This document shows positions 35,102 through 47,390 of a stretch of DNA of 64,000 nt, piece after piece; the first letter of the stretch is position 1, and each line of letters begins with the position of its first letter. Origin of the DNA: Isoetes taiwanensis (taxonomy: Eukaryota; Streptophyta; Lycopodiopsida; Isoetales; Isoetaceae); contig JAJEKV010000092.1 in the NCBI GenBank assembly GCA_021234155.1, positions 1,930,561-1,994,560 of the forward strand, in the 5' to 3' direction. Made by a program: the position numbers and the translations under genes. Below the pieces are notes generated by a model. That model worked only from the letters and a program-made list of their open reading frames with translations. It was not told where the DNA came from and did no database searches.

Positions 35102-36314
35102 GTGGTTCAGAAGAGAGGAAGGAAACAAAACAAGAATGGGAGTGCCTATAAAAAGGCCAGGAAATTGAAAGCAAGAGAGGAAAAAAACAAGATGAATGCA
35201 GGAGCAGGAAATCTGAACAAAGTAGTCAAGGAATGGAGGAGAAAAAAGGAGCACGTGGAGATGGCTAACCGGATCAAGGTGCTAAATAAACTTACTGAGT
35301 TGAAAAACAAAGAGAAGGAGGTGCCTCAACCCGGTAGCTTCTGCATCACACCAGATCACTTAATGAGAAGTAATACTCTGATTATCAAAGAACCTTTACT
35401 ACCTCCAATTAATGAGTACCCGAAGTCCTCGGATTCTGATTTATCTAGTGGGGGAACACTTCTACTTAAGGGCGAGGGATCAATGCATGTGGCTACCCCC
35501 AAAGCAATAACCTTTCAGTCCCCAGGAAAGGAGGAACCAGAAATGCATGATATTTTGCTTGCAATAATGGAGCAGAATGAGAAAATGGATCAACAGGAAA
35601 TAGTACCCAACACTCCAATGGAGATCCTATCCCAACAAAGTAGAGGAAATTATTCCAAGTTCTTTACTACTTCCCCAATGGAACATATAACTGGAAGCAA
35701 GGAGTCAATGGGAGGTACAGAGGAACTGAAGTTCTCAGTGCTGATGACATAAACATTGTAAGGGATACAGGCACAGAAAATATTGACAACATTGACCCTA
35801 TAAGTCCTTAGCAAAGTTGCCAGGGGATGGAGTCAAATAGTATCCATGCTTCTCTAAGGCTATTGGCCAGGGAATGGAGCAAGATGTTGATAACATTGAC
35901 CCTATAAGCCCTCAACAGAGAGGCCAGGGGATGGAGTCAAACAATACCCATAATCCTTTAAGACTATTTGATCAGGGAATGGAGCAAGATGTTGATAACA
36001 TCGACCCTTTAAGACCTCACCAAAGAGGCCAGGGGATGAAGTCAAACATTAGCCCTACTCTTCTAAGCCCAATTGGCCTGGGAATGGAGCAATCCAATGT
36101 CTTGCTAAGCCCAATTGGCCAAGAGAGGTTTGTGGATCCCTATGGCCTGGAGTCAAATCCAATAAGTCCTAATGGAATTAAAAAGGGAGTTGAGATAGAA
36201 CAATTCTATACTCCAATGGTTGCCAAAAAAGTTAAAAAAAAAAAGGCCCAATTCATTTCCAACAGCCCAGCTCTTAACCTAAGAGCTCAAGCAAGGAAGA
36301 GATATCCTGCTTAA
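35102..36314 (+). pseudogene. L1 ORF1, C-terminal part with internal repeats
   Basis: The first frame (35102-35752) opens with a very basic helical segment (KKARKLKAREEKNKMNAG) and continues with a Ser/Pro/Glu-rich tail. A frameshift and a TAG stop lie near 35800. A second frame (35874-36314) then contains two clear copies of GMEQDVDNIDP..P.QRGQGM, with a third damaged copy upstream, at a spacing of about 114 bp. The frame ends in TAATG, so its stop overlaps the ATG of ORF2. I know of no function for the repeated acidic segment. Confidence 0.7.
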
Positions 36315-37352
36315 TGAAGATTGTCACTTGGAATATGAGGGGAATTAAGGGTCCCCACAAAAGGAAAAGGGCACTAATTGCATTGAGAGAAATGAAGGCA
36401 AATATAATTCTAGTCCAGGAACATAGGCTACCTAGATTTGAAGCAGAGAGACTGGGTACATGGATTTTCCCAACATGTGACTCTATTTGGGCAGAAGTAG
36501 ATGGGACAAAAGGAGGAATCAGTATGATGTGGACAGGCTATACTTGTAACAGCAGATTTAAACATCTTTCTGGATGGTGGACTGTGGCTTCTCTAGAAGA
36601 GCGAGTATTATTAATGTGTATGCATCTACAGAACCCTCTAAAAGAGAGGAACAATGGATCCAAATTAAACTTTGGATCCAAAACAATAAGGTGGACAACA
36701 TCCTGATGGCAGGAGATTTTAATAATACCCCACTTGGGATCAGAAATTGGGGAAGCAGCTGAACATGACTAAAAGGGAAAGGATAGCTTGGGAGGATCTC
36801 ATGTCAAATTTTTCTTATATCCCTCCCTCATCATCAAATATGTTCTCAAGGAGTAACAAAAGAAAGGGGGAGCAAAGAACCTATTGTTTATTAGACAAAT
36901 TCTATTTATGTAACAAATCTTTGAATTCTTGGGATTCTGCTACTGTTACATGTGATTTGGCTAATTCAATTTCAGATCACTATCCCCAATACCTGGAGAA
37001 CAAAGTTATCCCTAGGAAAGGAGGAACAAATGTCCCCTTTAAATTCAATACAGATATGCTCAATATGAAAAGGTTTTGTGTAGAATATAAGAAATTCTAT
37101 TCCAAAGTGGGGGCAATTCCCAAACAAGAATCCATGAAGGCCTTCTGTCAGAGAGTAAAAGAAATAAAGATTTGGATTAAAAAATGGGAGAAGAATTGGT
37201 CTTTGGAGAAAAGAAAGGAAAAACAGAAAATTTATAAAACCATTAAACATGTGAGGGGTCTTCTGTTTGGAGATAAAGATAATAGAACCCTGCAAGATGA
37301 AGAGGAGGAACTAGAGAAAAAGGTAAAGCTGATCGAGGAGAAAGAAGCAAAG
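36314..37352 (+). pseudogene. L1 ORF2, endonuclease domain
   Basis: The protein starts MKIVTWNMRGIKGP, with VQEHRLP, the APE-type endonuclease metal-binding positions. A frameshift near 36580 moves to INVYAS then AGDFNN, and another near 36750 leads to the SDHYP motif (around 36975). The last third is a basic helical linker (EKRKEKQKIYKTIK, EELEKKVKLIEEKEAK). It is cut at 37352 by the 12-kb transposon. This domain nicks target DNA in active elements. The two frameshifts make it inactive here. Confidence 0.85.
37349..37352. repeat. AAAG target duplication, left
   Basis: AAAG directly precedes the left inverted terminus and recurs at 49480-49483 after the right one. Deleting the element and one AAAG joins ..EKEAK to ALAAR.. 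of L1 ORF2 in the same frame. Confidence 0.8.
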
Positions 37353-37377
37353 AAGTCGTATTTAATTAAAGTGGGAC
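37353..37377 (+). repeat. left 25-bp terminal inverted repeat
   Basis: Starts AAGTCGTATTTAATTAAA and ends GTGGGAC; exact reverse complement of 49455-49479. Just inside it the motif GGGAC recurs twice more (near 37393 and 37411), like subterminal transposase sites. Confidence 0.9.
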
Positions 37378-37548
37378 AAATCTTGAATTTTGGGACTCGG
37401 ACTGAAAATGGGACTCACACACCATAAAAGAAATTTCTGAATTGATTGCTTGAATAGAATTACACATGACACACATAGAATTGGGTTACTTGTTTTCCTC
37501 ATAAATTTTACAAACCACTAGTTGAGAAAGTTTTCAAACTTCTCAATA

Positions 37549-40442
37549 TTATGCACCCTCATACAATGATATAGCATGGAGGTTGCTCATGGCCTTGTCC
37601 ATCTCCTTTCTTGGGATCTTGTGTGTGTTGTCTTTTGCAATGTGAGAACTTGGATATGACCATACCACACATTCCACCAATTCCCTCCTTTGAGGGTCAG
37701 CATAATTTGGCCTCCACTTCTTCTCCCAGCAGTCAGTGTATTGCTCCTTCAAGTTGCCCTTCTTGTGCCTCCCAATGGGCTCCCAATATTGAATTTGGAA
37801 TCCGGGATTTAACTCCTCTCCATCGGGCATAGTGGTGGTCACATCGAGAGAGTGCCACCCCTAACCATATTGGACAGTCCCTCATCATCGGGCCTTACTA
37901 GCACAAAGTATCCTTCCTTGATGTCCTCAAAGGGATCCCACTCAGGAAGATCAAACCACTTCGGCTTTGAGGCCTTACTTCCCACAAACCACTTGGGACC
38001 CAAGTGAGCATTCTTAGACGTGCTTGCACCTTGAGAACCCTCCCATCTTGACTCTGGCAAGAACCCGTCTCTTAGCTCCCTCCCACATGGCTGTTCAGTT
38101 TCTAAGCATGTTACAACTTTCTCCCAGTACTTGATTAGGGAGTCCATTTGATTTTTCTTAAGAGTGGAGGTGTGCTTTCCATTTTGAACATCATCGGTCG
38201 TTATGTAATCCTTGATGCCCTTCACCGGTTGGCTAGAGTCTTTGACTGCCTTGAAGGGAGGTAGTGGTTTTGGCTGCCCTTTAGGAATGAGAACTTCACC
38301 AAAGAACACCCCTTTGCCACAACTCGATACCTTGCGTGGCATCCACAACTTGTCACCTGGTCTCCACTTATATTGCATGATTGGTATTCCATCCCTAACC
38401 CAAAACTTGAATTGAAGTGGCTTTGTGTGTCTGTCATTAACTGGTCCTTGCCATCTAGCAAGTATCCTTCTACAAATGATTTCCAACCGCAACCTCATCC
38501 ATCAAGAAAGCCATTGGGTTGGGGTCAATGCAGACTCTCAAACACATCCATTAGTTCAGGGAGAGTGGTCACGTTTTCTCTCTTGAGCTTGGTGGAGAAA
38601 GTTCCAAAGAATCCATCAATATCATCATGCGTATGCCCAACCATCATGAATCCCACTTTCACAACTTTGAATACTCCCACTGCTGTCAAGTATGACATTG
38701 CCCCAAACATCCATCTATTCTTGTTTTCTTTCCAACGGTTGTCCAATGAACACATAGCTCCTCGGCGGTGATTTCTCTAGTAAGGGGAAATCATCCCAAG
38801 TCCTCCTTGATTCACTAGGCACCTTGGATGTGAGCTTTTTTATCCGCCTTTGGTAACAAAGCGGTTGATCATCCATCAAAGCCTCAAAATGGGTTTGAAG
38901 GGGAATACCTCTCCCTTCTATCGATCCTTTCTCTAGTGTTCTCAAGCACTTGAAAATAGAGCTCACATGGAAGTTTGGATCATCTCTCCATAGATCAAGC
39001 ACAAAATGACCATATGTTCCAGTTCCATGACCATGTGTTAATACACCCGCCAGACTTACTTTCATCTAAAAAGCGTTTTGACAACGCTTGGGTAAAGGAT
39101 CTAGCTTTGGCAAGAAAGTCTTGTGTTGGTCCATCTTATCATGAATTATACACAAAAATTTGTCCCTGCATCTCGAGAAAATGTTCTCCCCACGCCAATA
39201 CAACTGTCTACATGATATTTGGTCTCTTTGGTGATCTGCAAATTGCTCCCTAATTGCCATTCTTTCTTTCTCTATTGCAGTTGATGCAAGTGTATCCTTG
39301 AGTTGAATGCAAGTGTTGCACTTTGAGAATGGCATGTGTTGTAGGACACTCACGTCCAGAAGTGAGTGCTCCATAACTTGCTGAAATGTGATTGAGAAAG
39401 AGGCCTACCTCCAGTAGTTTCTAGGATGGAGTTGACCTCCTTAAGGCACTCCTTTTGGATATAGTGTTGTGGCAACACTCTTTGCACCACTCGCACACCG
39501 GTGCTTTCGCTCACCTTCGACTTGTGGGGCATAGATTGAGACATGTATCTCACAAAGCTCTCGAAGACTGCAATGGCCTTTAGAGTATTTGCTCTAGGTT
39601 TCAAAGTGAGTGCATTACCATGTTGGAACAAAGTGTGCCCTTTTCTAACCTGCCCCAATATCGCGTAAAATGAAGACTTGCTCACCCCAAGAATCCATCT
39701 CAATGCTCTCATACATACCTTCATTCCCCTCAATTGATATATAGATTCGATCTGTGTTTTCATCATAGCTGGAATTCCTACACAAGGAGTAAATGAAATT
39801 AATCCTATCTTTTTGAAGCTGTCCAATGTATTGGGACCTTATCTGCACGAGGTCATCCACATTGTAATGCACTGTGCAATCTAGGTTGCAACACTCTTGT
39901 CCCCTAATTGCCTCCAGGTTTTCTTTGGTTGGTGCCATACTTTCCATCCTTTCTAAATATTTGTCACTTCTAGGCCTCTTGGGCACCTTTGGCTGCCTTT
40001 TATGAAAGACATAGCGTCTCTTCCTTGTGATCAAAGGATGCTCATCGACCACCAAATCTTCCACATGGCCTTGGGTGGGCCTTGGGGTGTGTAGTTCAGT
40101 AGGGCATTCTAGAGTATCACCATTCTTGTGTGTAATAAATCTAATTGGCCATCTCAACTGAGCTTGGGACTCCAGCAGCCCTGAGCACACAATGCAATCA
40201 CTAGAGCTTCCCTGGGACATGATAGTATCAACTTCGATAAGAAGCTTCACAATGCCAACTCCAAGATGTTCATCTCCCAGCCTCTCATCATTCACACTAT
40301 CAAATGGATCAAGCTGCAGGTTATTATGCCCCTCTGCAAATACCATCTGGTTGCAAGGGTGCAACAAAAGGCAACCCATCCTCCTCCATTGGAGCCTAGG
40401 GCAATGGCCTCCTTTGGACTTCCCTGGCTCCATTTTACTCAT
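37549..40442 (-). pseudogene. transposase-like protein with GHTHDDID motif (DUF7869-like), frameshifted
   Basis: Minus-strand pieces in order are a start MSKMEPGKSK (40442, just after a TTCATTCAG acceptor-like site), then CCNLDC..HY (near 39890), and a helix-turn-helix-like LGVSKSSFYAILGQVRKG. Next come SQSHFSKLW, a FSKCNTC cysteine pair, DKMDQHKTFLP, LTHGHGTGTYGHF, LDNRWKENKNR, GHTHDDID (38615-38638), LQFKFWVRDG and a C-terminal segment to 37549. The order matches a family of large plant, animal and oomycete proteins that I recall as DUF7869. LDN..KNK and GHTHDDID suggest an RNase H-like core. At least four frameshifts and one in-frame TAG separate the pieces. The transposase role is inferred from its place beside the inverted terminus. 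Confidence 0.75.
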
Positions 40443-40479
40443 CTCACATGCTCCCTGAATGAAAAAGCTCACATTAAAA

Positions 40480-40730
40480 CCATATAGCCCCAAACACCAC
40501 AAATATGACCATATGAACCATATAAAACCATACAAACATATTAAATATAACCATATTAAATCATACAACCATATTAACTAAAATCATATAACCATATTAA
40601 AGGATACAACCACACTCACTCTAAACCATATGTGAACATTGTAACCATATATACCATTGATACTATTCAACCATTGAAACCTTATTAAATACATAAGACA
40701 ACATATATAAACATATAACTAACCCTTTCA
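40480..40730. repeat. AT-rich minisatellite of ACCATAT units
   Basis: Degenerate repeats of ACCATATAAA/ACCATACAAA and AACCATATTAA run for about 250 bp immediately upstream of the transposase start. Long open frames through it are an artefact of the repeat. Confidence 0.7.
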
Positions 40731-41700
40731 TATCTTGGCATGGCCACGTGGCGCCTCTTCAGAGGCTGAAACCGGGCCCCGCCAAGAAATCCGCGACCGC
40801 CACGCCATGGAGGGCATGGCCCACACGCGATGTAAGTATATTATTGCACTTTTACGAGGTTCGAGGGTGCGGCCGAATTGCTTGCACCCTCTTCCTCTCC
40901 CCACCATTCTTCCTCCCTGTTTTTCTCGATCGGTCTTGAGCTCCCTGTTTCCTTAGGCCCGCTTTCACCGATCGGCGATCGATCAAACCGAAGCGATTCC
41001 GGCGCCATCTTATGACAGCGGAAATTGGGTCGTCGGGGCCTTCCGGCGCCTAAGAAGTTCTCGTGCGGGTTCATTGTTCGGCGTGCGCATCACCGAGAAG
41101 AAAGTGAGGCTTTTTTTTTGTCTTTGCTTTTTAGTTTTCTGTAAGTCTTTTAGTGCATTTTTTCTTATATATTACGTTGTTAGAGGCTCTTATTAATCCA
41201 CGATACAATTTGGCCCGACAAATCCTTATTCACGCTTTGTCAACGACTATACCCACATGGAATCGAAGTCGGAAGCCTCCTCCTCATCCAACCAAATCTT
41301 CGGGTATGTTTTGTAATATCATACCCTTTTTAATCTCATTTTTTCAGATCTTGTTCTCCACTTTTCTCTGTACTGTTCTCCACTTTTCTCTGTTTTCTCA
41401 TTAATCTTAATAATCTTTGTATTGTTTTCTGTTTTTTGTTATCTTTTTCTTGCTTGTGGTTGAATTGAATACATTGTACATGCACAAGTGAGAATAGTGG
41501 TTATAGTAGCAAGCAACCGAGAGAGAAATCATCAGAGACTGGTGTTAGGAAGTAAGATATTGCGAGCATTATTAAGTAAAATAACTAGGAATGTCTTTCT
41601 CCCAAAGAAGAATTCGGAATAGGAATTGCTTCACGTAATCTCCATTTCTAACTCACGGCAAATCCAATCTGCGGGAGACATGCAGAAGGGAGTGGCGAGT
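40731..41700. other. non-coding middle of the 12-kb transposon
   Basis: A GC-rich block (40738-41100) is followed by T-rich DNA. The two genes of the element diverge from this middle, so their promoters should be here or in the hairpin region. No clear core promoter was identified. Confidence 0.35.
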
Positions 41701-41959
41701 TGAGAATACTTCACTTGCCAGCGGTCCGGGGAAAGTCTGAGGCCTTCTTCTCGACTCGCGAGTCGAGAACTTCTCGACTCGCGAGGCGAGAAGAGGGAGT
41801 GTACACTCTGGACTGTTGGCAGGTTGAGGGATTCTCGACTCGCGATTCGGGATTGCACAGCTACCCAATGTCTTCACATTCTTTAGAACCCTGCTGCAGC
41901 CTTCTCGACTGCGTGAGTCGAGAATGTGATACCGCCAATGGCTCTTTGTGCGATCGCAG

Positions 41960-42995
41960 TGCCTCCACCCGGTCCCCGAGCCACTCTCCTTGAACCATGC
42001 TCATCGAATATTGCGAAGAGGACTGGCTCCGACTGGGTGGAGGCCTCGGCGACTAACCATGAGTCTTTGTAGCTTTCCGACTTCGTGAGTCGAGAAAACG
42101 CAGCTCTAGTGCATTCGAGCTGGCTGGCAGGCAGCCCTCAACCACTCTCCTTCTATCTTCCTGACACATTAAGGGAAGTGGTTTTGACGGTCTGCAGCCA
42201 ACTCTTAGCAACCCAATTCTCCTGTGTGTGGTCGCTGTGGCCTCTACCCAATCAAAGACCGTCTCCTTCGAACCATCTTCGCCGAATATTGCGAAGGGGA
42301 TGGGCTCTGATTGGGTGGAGGCCTCGGCGACTAACCACAGAGTTGCTGGCTGCTTTCACTGCGGAGTCGAGAAAACGCGAGGCTCTAGTGCACTTTGAGA
42401 GGCTGCAGGCCGCCTTTTAAACACTCTCCTTCTATCTTCCTCGGACATTGCGAAGGGAAGTGTTTTTTACTGTCTGCAGGCCAACTCTTAGCAACCCAAT
42501 TCTCCTGTGTGTGGTCGCAGAATGCATGCATTCCACAGAGCTTGTCAGATGCATTCTCGGGACCATGAAGTCGGGAATGCCTTACCCAACCGCAGACCCA
42601 TGTGTACTAACCGAGTTCTCGATGGTTAAGGCATTCTCGACTTGGCGAGTCGAGAATGTAGACAGAAGCAAGCATTCCGGGACTCGCAAGTCGAAATCCC
42701 TTAGCCACCAATTCTCCCGCGGTTCGGTAGCAATGGCCTCGACCCGCCGAGTCACTCTCTTCAACCATCTTCGGCCAATAGTGCGAAGGGGAGGGCCTTG
42801 ACCGGGTGGAGGCCTCTACAACTAACCACGTGGAAACCCGAGGAAGCCAAGGCTTGCATTCTCTACAAGTACTGCACTTTCTATTCTCCTTTTTTTAGTC
42901 CCAAGTGCCTCTAGCCATGCGAGCCACTCTCCTTGAACCATCTTCCTCGAATATTGCGAAGAGGAGTGGTTCTGGACAGGTGGAGGCCCCTCCGA
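41960..42995. repeat. array of four related 85-100 bp hairpins
   Basis: Copies at about 41964-42050, 42238-42330, 42738-42815 and 42908-42992 each have a left arm like GGCCTC.ACCC...CTCTCCTTC and a right arm like CGAAG.GGA...GGGTGGAGGCC. The arms form about 30-bp imperfect stems around AACCATCTTC..CGAATATTG. Smaller hairpins (AACCACTCTCCTT/AAGGGAAGTGGTT near 42135 and AACACTCTCCTTC/GAAGGGAAGTGTT near 42420) belong to an adjoining direct duplication of about 285 bp that also carries CTCTTAGCAACCCAATTCTC. Confidence 0.75.
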
Positions 42996-43904
42996 CTAAC
43001 TACAAGAGGATGCATTTGAACCGCATCTCCCGGGCCTTAGTCCTAGCCCGATCTATGTACAACATTCCAAGTAAACGGTCCATGGAAAAACGGACCTATA
43101 ACGGAATCGTTCTTTACCCTCGATCCAATGTTTCCTTGCCGAGCATCTCTCAACCTAGAGAGTAAATCATCTCAAGCCGAGAAATCTTTGGACAAGGAAA
43201 CACGAACTGGCCGAGCTTATCGCCAGTTCCATTATTTAAACACATACGGCATGTTCTACAAGTTTAAATAACATAGGCATCTCGAAACTCACCTCTTCAC
43301 GCAGTAATTCCTTGGGCCATCAGATCACGGATCCCGCAGCCTCACCCGAGTCTTTGCTTCTTTCGCCGGTCTCTTCAAGAGTGTATTCGCATCTATTACT
43401 TTCAGATCAACGCGATTCTCGCGTATCCCCTTTCCATGGCGCCGCAGTTGTAGAGTTCCGGTTCCGCGGCGGCTCCTCTCCGCTTCCTACCTTAGTCAGG
43501 TGCTCATCGATCAATTCAACTGCTTGCAATAGGACGCGCGGTCAGGAAAAACACACATATGCAAGGCGCTATTAGCAGCTTACCGCGTCGCGGCGCCATT
43601 CCGGAAGTCGCTAACAGTCGATGATCCCCTCCGACCTCGAGTTCCCCAATGCCGCAGGGAAGATAAACTACGCTCCACTCACTTAGTCCCTTGATGTGAT
43701 TCAATTTCGAAATAGTGTTTGGGCGGGCTAAAGCCGACCGCGTCTTTGCACTTTAGCCCGCTTTTTTCATAAATGATTGCATGTCCTTAACTTCAAATTA
43801 AAGAACACGCCTCGATCTTTTTACATGCAAACCCTAAAACTCACAACGCGCGGAGGAAACTTAATTTACAGAGTCGTCCGAAGCGGATGAGAGGGCATAT
43901 AGAA
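42996..43904. other. leader region of the element's plus-strand gene
   Basis: Non-coding as far as I can see. It holds short perfect stems: GAACTGGC/GCCAGTTC (about 43206-43231) and GCGGGCTAAAG/CTTTAGCCCGC (about 43724-43762), the latter followed by TTTTTT. The promoter of the gene starting at 43905 should be here. Confidence 0.4.
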
Positions 43905-46900
43905 ATGACTCCGTCCAAGAAGCGAGGCGCCGGAGGGGATGCTTCTGCCAGCGGCAGCAAGAAGAAGAAGACAAACACCCCAGGTGAGCTCTGAGGTTTT
44001 TGTATTGTCGGAATACCTTAACTGATCCATCCGTTCTTCTTGCAAAGATTCACCACCGGACTCCTTTGGTGATCACCGTCAACTCCATTCTTTGTCATCG
44101 AGGGACCGGAGACGAGCTTCTTGAAACAATGCAGATTCTTGGTGGTATGTCGAGGTATCGACAAGTGGGAAGGAGAAAGATCTGTTTCTACACCAAAGGG
44201 ACAAGAAGAGCTCAGGAGACAAGTACAAGAAAATCGGTGTTGTGCTCTCCGCCTCTCAAGGCCAGATTCAAGCATTTGACACTACATGTCGAGGACTCGC
44301 CGAAGAGTAAGTTCTATCGCACCAAAAAATTGGCAGTTTCAAATTATTCTCACTCTTCCATGAGCAAGGCTAAGGGCACCAAAAAAAGGGCGGGCGCTTT
44401 TAAATTGTCGAACCTTGGGTGGAAGGATCCGAAGGGATGAAGGAGGCCGGAACCCTAACATCCGTGGAGCTTGGTATGGAGATTTTAGTCGGGAAAAAAC
44501 TGTTCAATACGGGAGCTTCACATCTACCGTCTTTGAAGACTCTACAACACTCTGCAGTTGGGGAATGTTGTGGTTCATACACAAAAAGTCCACCAAAAAC
44601 AAAGATGGGGATGATGACACCACACGGAGGAGCCGGATGACGAAGGAGACGAAGATATGGTCGACTCCCCAAACCTCGATCCAGATGATCGGATCAGGAT
44701 TTCTCGAGAGAGGGGGCACAGAAAATGGAGCGCCTAGCTCGGTATTATCCGTTGGGAATATCACACAAGCAAGCTTTGGACATTAGACTACCGGGAAGGT
44801 TTGCACGGAGATGCCGTCTTGTTCAACCAGGGAATTTAATCCAAAGACACATGCCGGAGATTTCGAACCCGATGGTGCGACATCCCCGCTGCGTAGATCC
44901 AATGCCCGCGGATGTCATACCTTTTTAGCAGATCGACAGTGAGTTGTTCACCGAAGTCCGAGGAAGATCCAAGGGAAAAGACGCCCGGCTCGGGTTGTAG
45001 ACGGCCAAGATTCGCTAGGGCTGCTCAAGTATTGCGCAGACGGAGAAGGAGGTGCCGCGAAAAGATCAAGGATAGATATGCCAAGCGAGAGTGCAGAGTT
45101 CTTTCGGGCGGAGACGCCAAGAACCGAACCGCCAAAGATTAGCCACCGCCAGAACACAATAGCGCCGAGTGCCAGCCACGAAGGTAAATAACTCTCTCAA
45201 TTTTTTTCGACTCGCGAAGTCGAAAGCCCCGCCATCCTAACATTTGCCGATTATCATCGGGTTTTTCGCGAGTCGAGAAAGCCCGAGAAACACGTAAAAT
45301 CAAAGGATGTGGAGCTTTTCGACTTCGCGAAGTCGAGAAAACCCTTAGCCGATAAAAGAAAAATAGACATTGAATGGTCTTTTCGACTTGCGAAGTCGAG
45401 AAAGCCCCGCCATCCTAACATTTGCCGATTATCGGGGTTTCGACTCGCGAAGTCGAGAAAGGTGGTAATGCAGAAAATCAAAGGATGCAGAGCTTTCGAC
45501 TCGCGAAGTCGAGAAAACCCGAAAGAAGTAAAAGAAAATTAGACATTCAAGGGACTTTCGACTCGCGAAGTCGAGAAAACCCGGCTACATTTTACCGTTT
45601 ATTCCCTCGGTGTTTGTAGATACTTTCATGCTCGACATTGGTACATTGTCCGAATGCAGCCCTTATCCCGACCGCATCATACACGCTAGGCAACAAAGTG
45701 GAAAGCATTGGGTTGTCCTCGGCCCTAAAAGGAAACAGGCTCCCTGGGATAAGTGGAAGACCTTTGAGAAACTATGAGATATGTTCTCACTGAGGGACAG
45801 GAAGATGACGAGGGAGAGGAAGAAGAGGAGAAGAAGAAGAGAACACCAAGGAAAGGAAGGGAGTCTCTCTCGGACCAATAATGACCTCATTCTTAGCAAT
45901 CGAGGTGTCCGGGAGAAATGGACTGAAATATGGGCTCAATGGACAAGAGGCAAGTCAAGGACAGCAATGGAGAATTTCCAAGCAGGCCCGACCCCAAGTT
46001 GTTTGACAAGCGGTTCATGAAGAGGATCTGTGGCCTCACGGACAAAGAAACGCTTTGACCTACAAGGCAAAATCTTGGAGGGAACAATCCACGAGGAAGA
46101 CCGGGGAGTTCTAAATTGCGGGATCTTAAAGGATTATGCCACATCCCCTAAAGTTTACGGCGTCGCGTTAGAAGAAGGCATCACGGAGTTTCGCAACGTT
46201 GCATCTAATGAATACCATGAATTTGATTATTACAAGGAAAAGGCTGCCCTTGATGAGGAAGACATGAAGGAATTGAACCGCCTATGTCAACCCTACATCA
46301 ACACCAAGCTGAAGCGTAACGTCAAAACCCTTCCTTTCCCCGAGCGTGCTATGGCAATTCTGAAAAGGAAGCTTGATTCGGGTGGTCCCATTTAAAAGTG
46401 ACGATAGCTCCCCATTTCTGGTTACTTTGGGACACAAGGGATTTGGTGGTCCGAAGGCAGGCACTGACCCGTGGCACTATTTGCCATCAATATGATCGAA
46501 GACCCCACCTTTTTTATGACAAAGCTGACATAGAGCGTTGGTACAAGACGTGTTCGGACATGACCGACACGGATACTTTTCGGTTTCCTTGTCTTTTGCA
46601 TGCCGGGCAATCAAACAACTTCTTGTCTCCCAATGGGCGTGATATTAACTTCACCAACAAGATCATGCACTCCATATAACGAACTTGATCATGAGTGCGG
46701 ACTTGGCTTTGCCCCGAAGGCACCAAGCTTTGCCAACATAGTTTTGGTTTTGATTTCAAGATCGGCGGTCGACTGGATAAGTGGTGGTCTAGCGAGCATC
46801 ATTATCTCGACAAGTTCATGATCTCTCAAGAGCAGATGGAACCCGGAAGGGGGGGGTTTATGGAGGATGTTCCATCGATGGACAAGGTCGCAAGGATGGT

Positions 46901-47252
46901 GCGACCAGGTCCTATACATAGAATTCCTATCCGCCAAGAGTTATCAAGTACTTCATAACCGGCTTGGTCGAGGAAGATCAAATTGTATGCGAAAGTGGTA
47001 CATGAATGGCCTCGTTTTCTCTCGGGGGCTATCTTTGTTTGGAATGAAACCTATATCCGTGGTTGGAAATAAGGACATGGTTGAAACCATTCAGTCATAC
47101 TTGGATCTGCTTCATGAGCATTTCAAGGGGAGGAAGACAAATGGAAGCAGTAAAGACGACGAGGACGAGGGAGACAAACCTGACGGAGACGAGGATGTCG
47201 AAGGATTGGACCGAATCTTTGCCGAAAACATTATTGAAAACCTGAGATTGAG
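43905..47252 (+). pseudogene. N-terminal and middle part of the transposon-borne gene, unknown domains
   Basis: The first exon (43905-43983) encodes MTPSKKRGAGGDAS and a Lys cluster, then a GT donor. Readable later pieces include EPDDEGDEDMVDSPNLDPDD (about 44634), KHWVVLGPKRKQAPWDKWK (about 45701), SNGEFPSRPDPKLFDKRF (about 45968) and ILKDYATSPKVYGVALEEG (about 46120). Further on are GFGGPKAGTDPWHYLPS (about 46443) and GLVFSRGLSLFGMKP (about 47005). These lie in different frames, separated by single-base shifts and at least two introns; the intron at about 45184-45620 is packed with the palindrome. I do not recognise the domains. The last piece splices in frame at 47252/47391 into the HAD segment. 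Confidence 0.55.
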
Positions 47253-47390
47253 GTGAGTTTACTTTGCTCTAACGGTGTTTCTCGACTAGCGAGTCGAGAA
47301 AACTCGTTTCCTTTCAATACCTTTTCTTGTCATTCTCGACTCGCGAGTCGAGAATACTCGTTTCCTTTCTGACAGTTGTCATCATTTCAG
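47253..47390 (+). other. intron of the transposon-borne gene containing two palindromes
   Basis: Starts GTGAGT and ends TTTCAG; joining the flanking exons keeps frame (..NLRLRE..). Palindrome copies at about 47279 and 47333 each sit before the same ACTCGTTTCCTTTC block, so part of the intron is itself duplicated. Confidence 0.7.

Noticed and set aside
39645-40568. A membrane protein start (many Trp, Leu, Tyr) before the transposase
   Set aside because: The hydrophobic stretch is translation of the ACCATAT minisatellite; the likely start is the later Met at 40442.
43722-43770. A bacterial-type intrinsic terminator (GC stem followed by T-run)
   Set aside because: The shape fits, but everything around it is eukaryotic, so it is listed only as an inverted repeat.
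41748-45620. A CRISPR array built from the repeated palindrome
   Set aside because: Spacing is irregular, the spacers are themselves repeated, no cas genes are present, and the context is a plant nuclear transposon.
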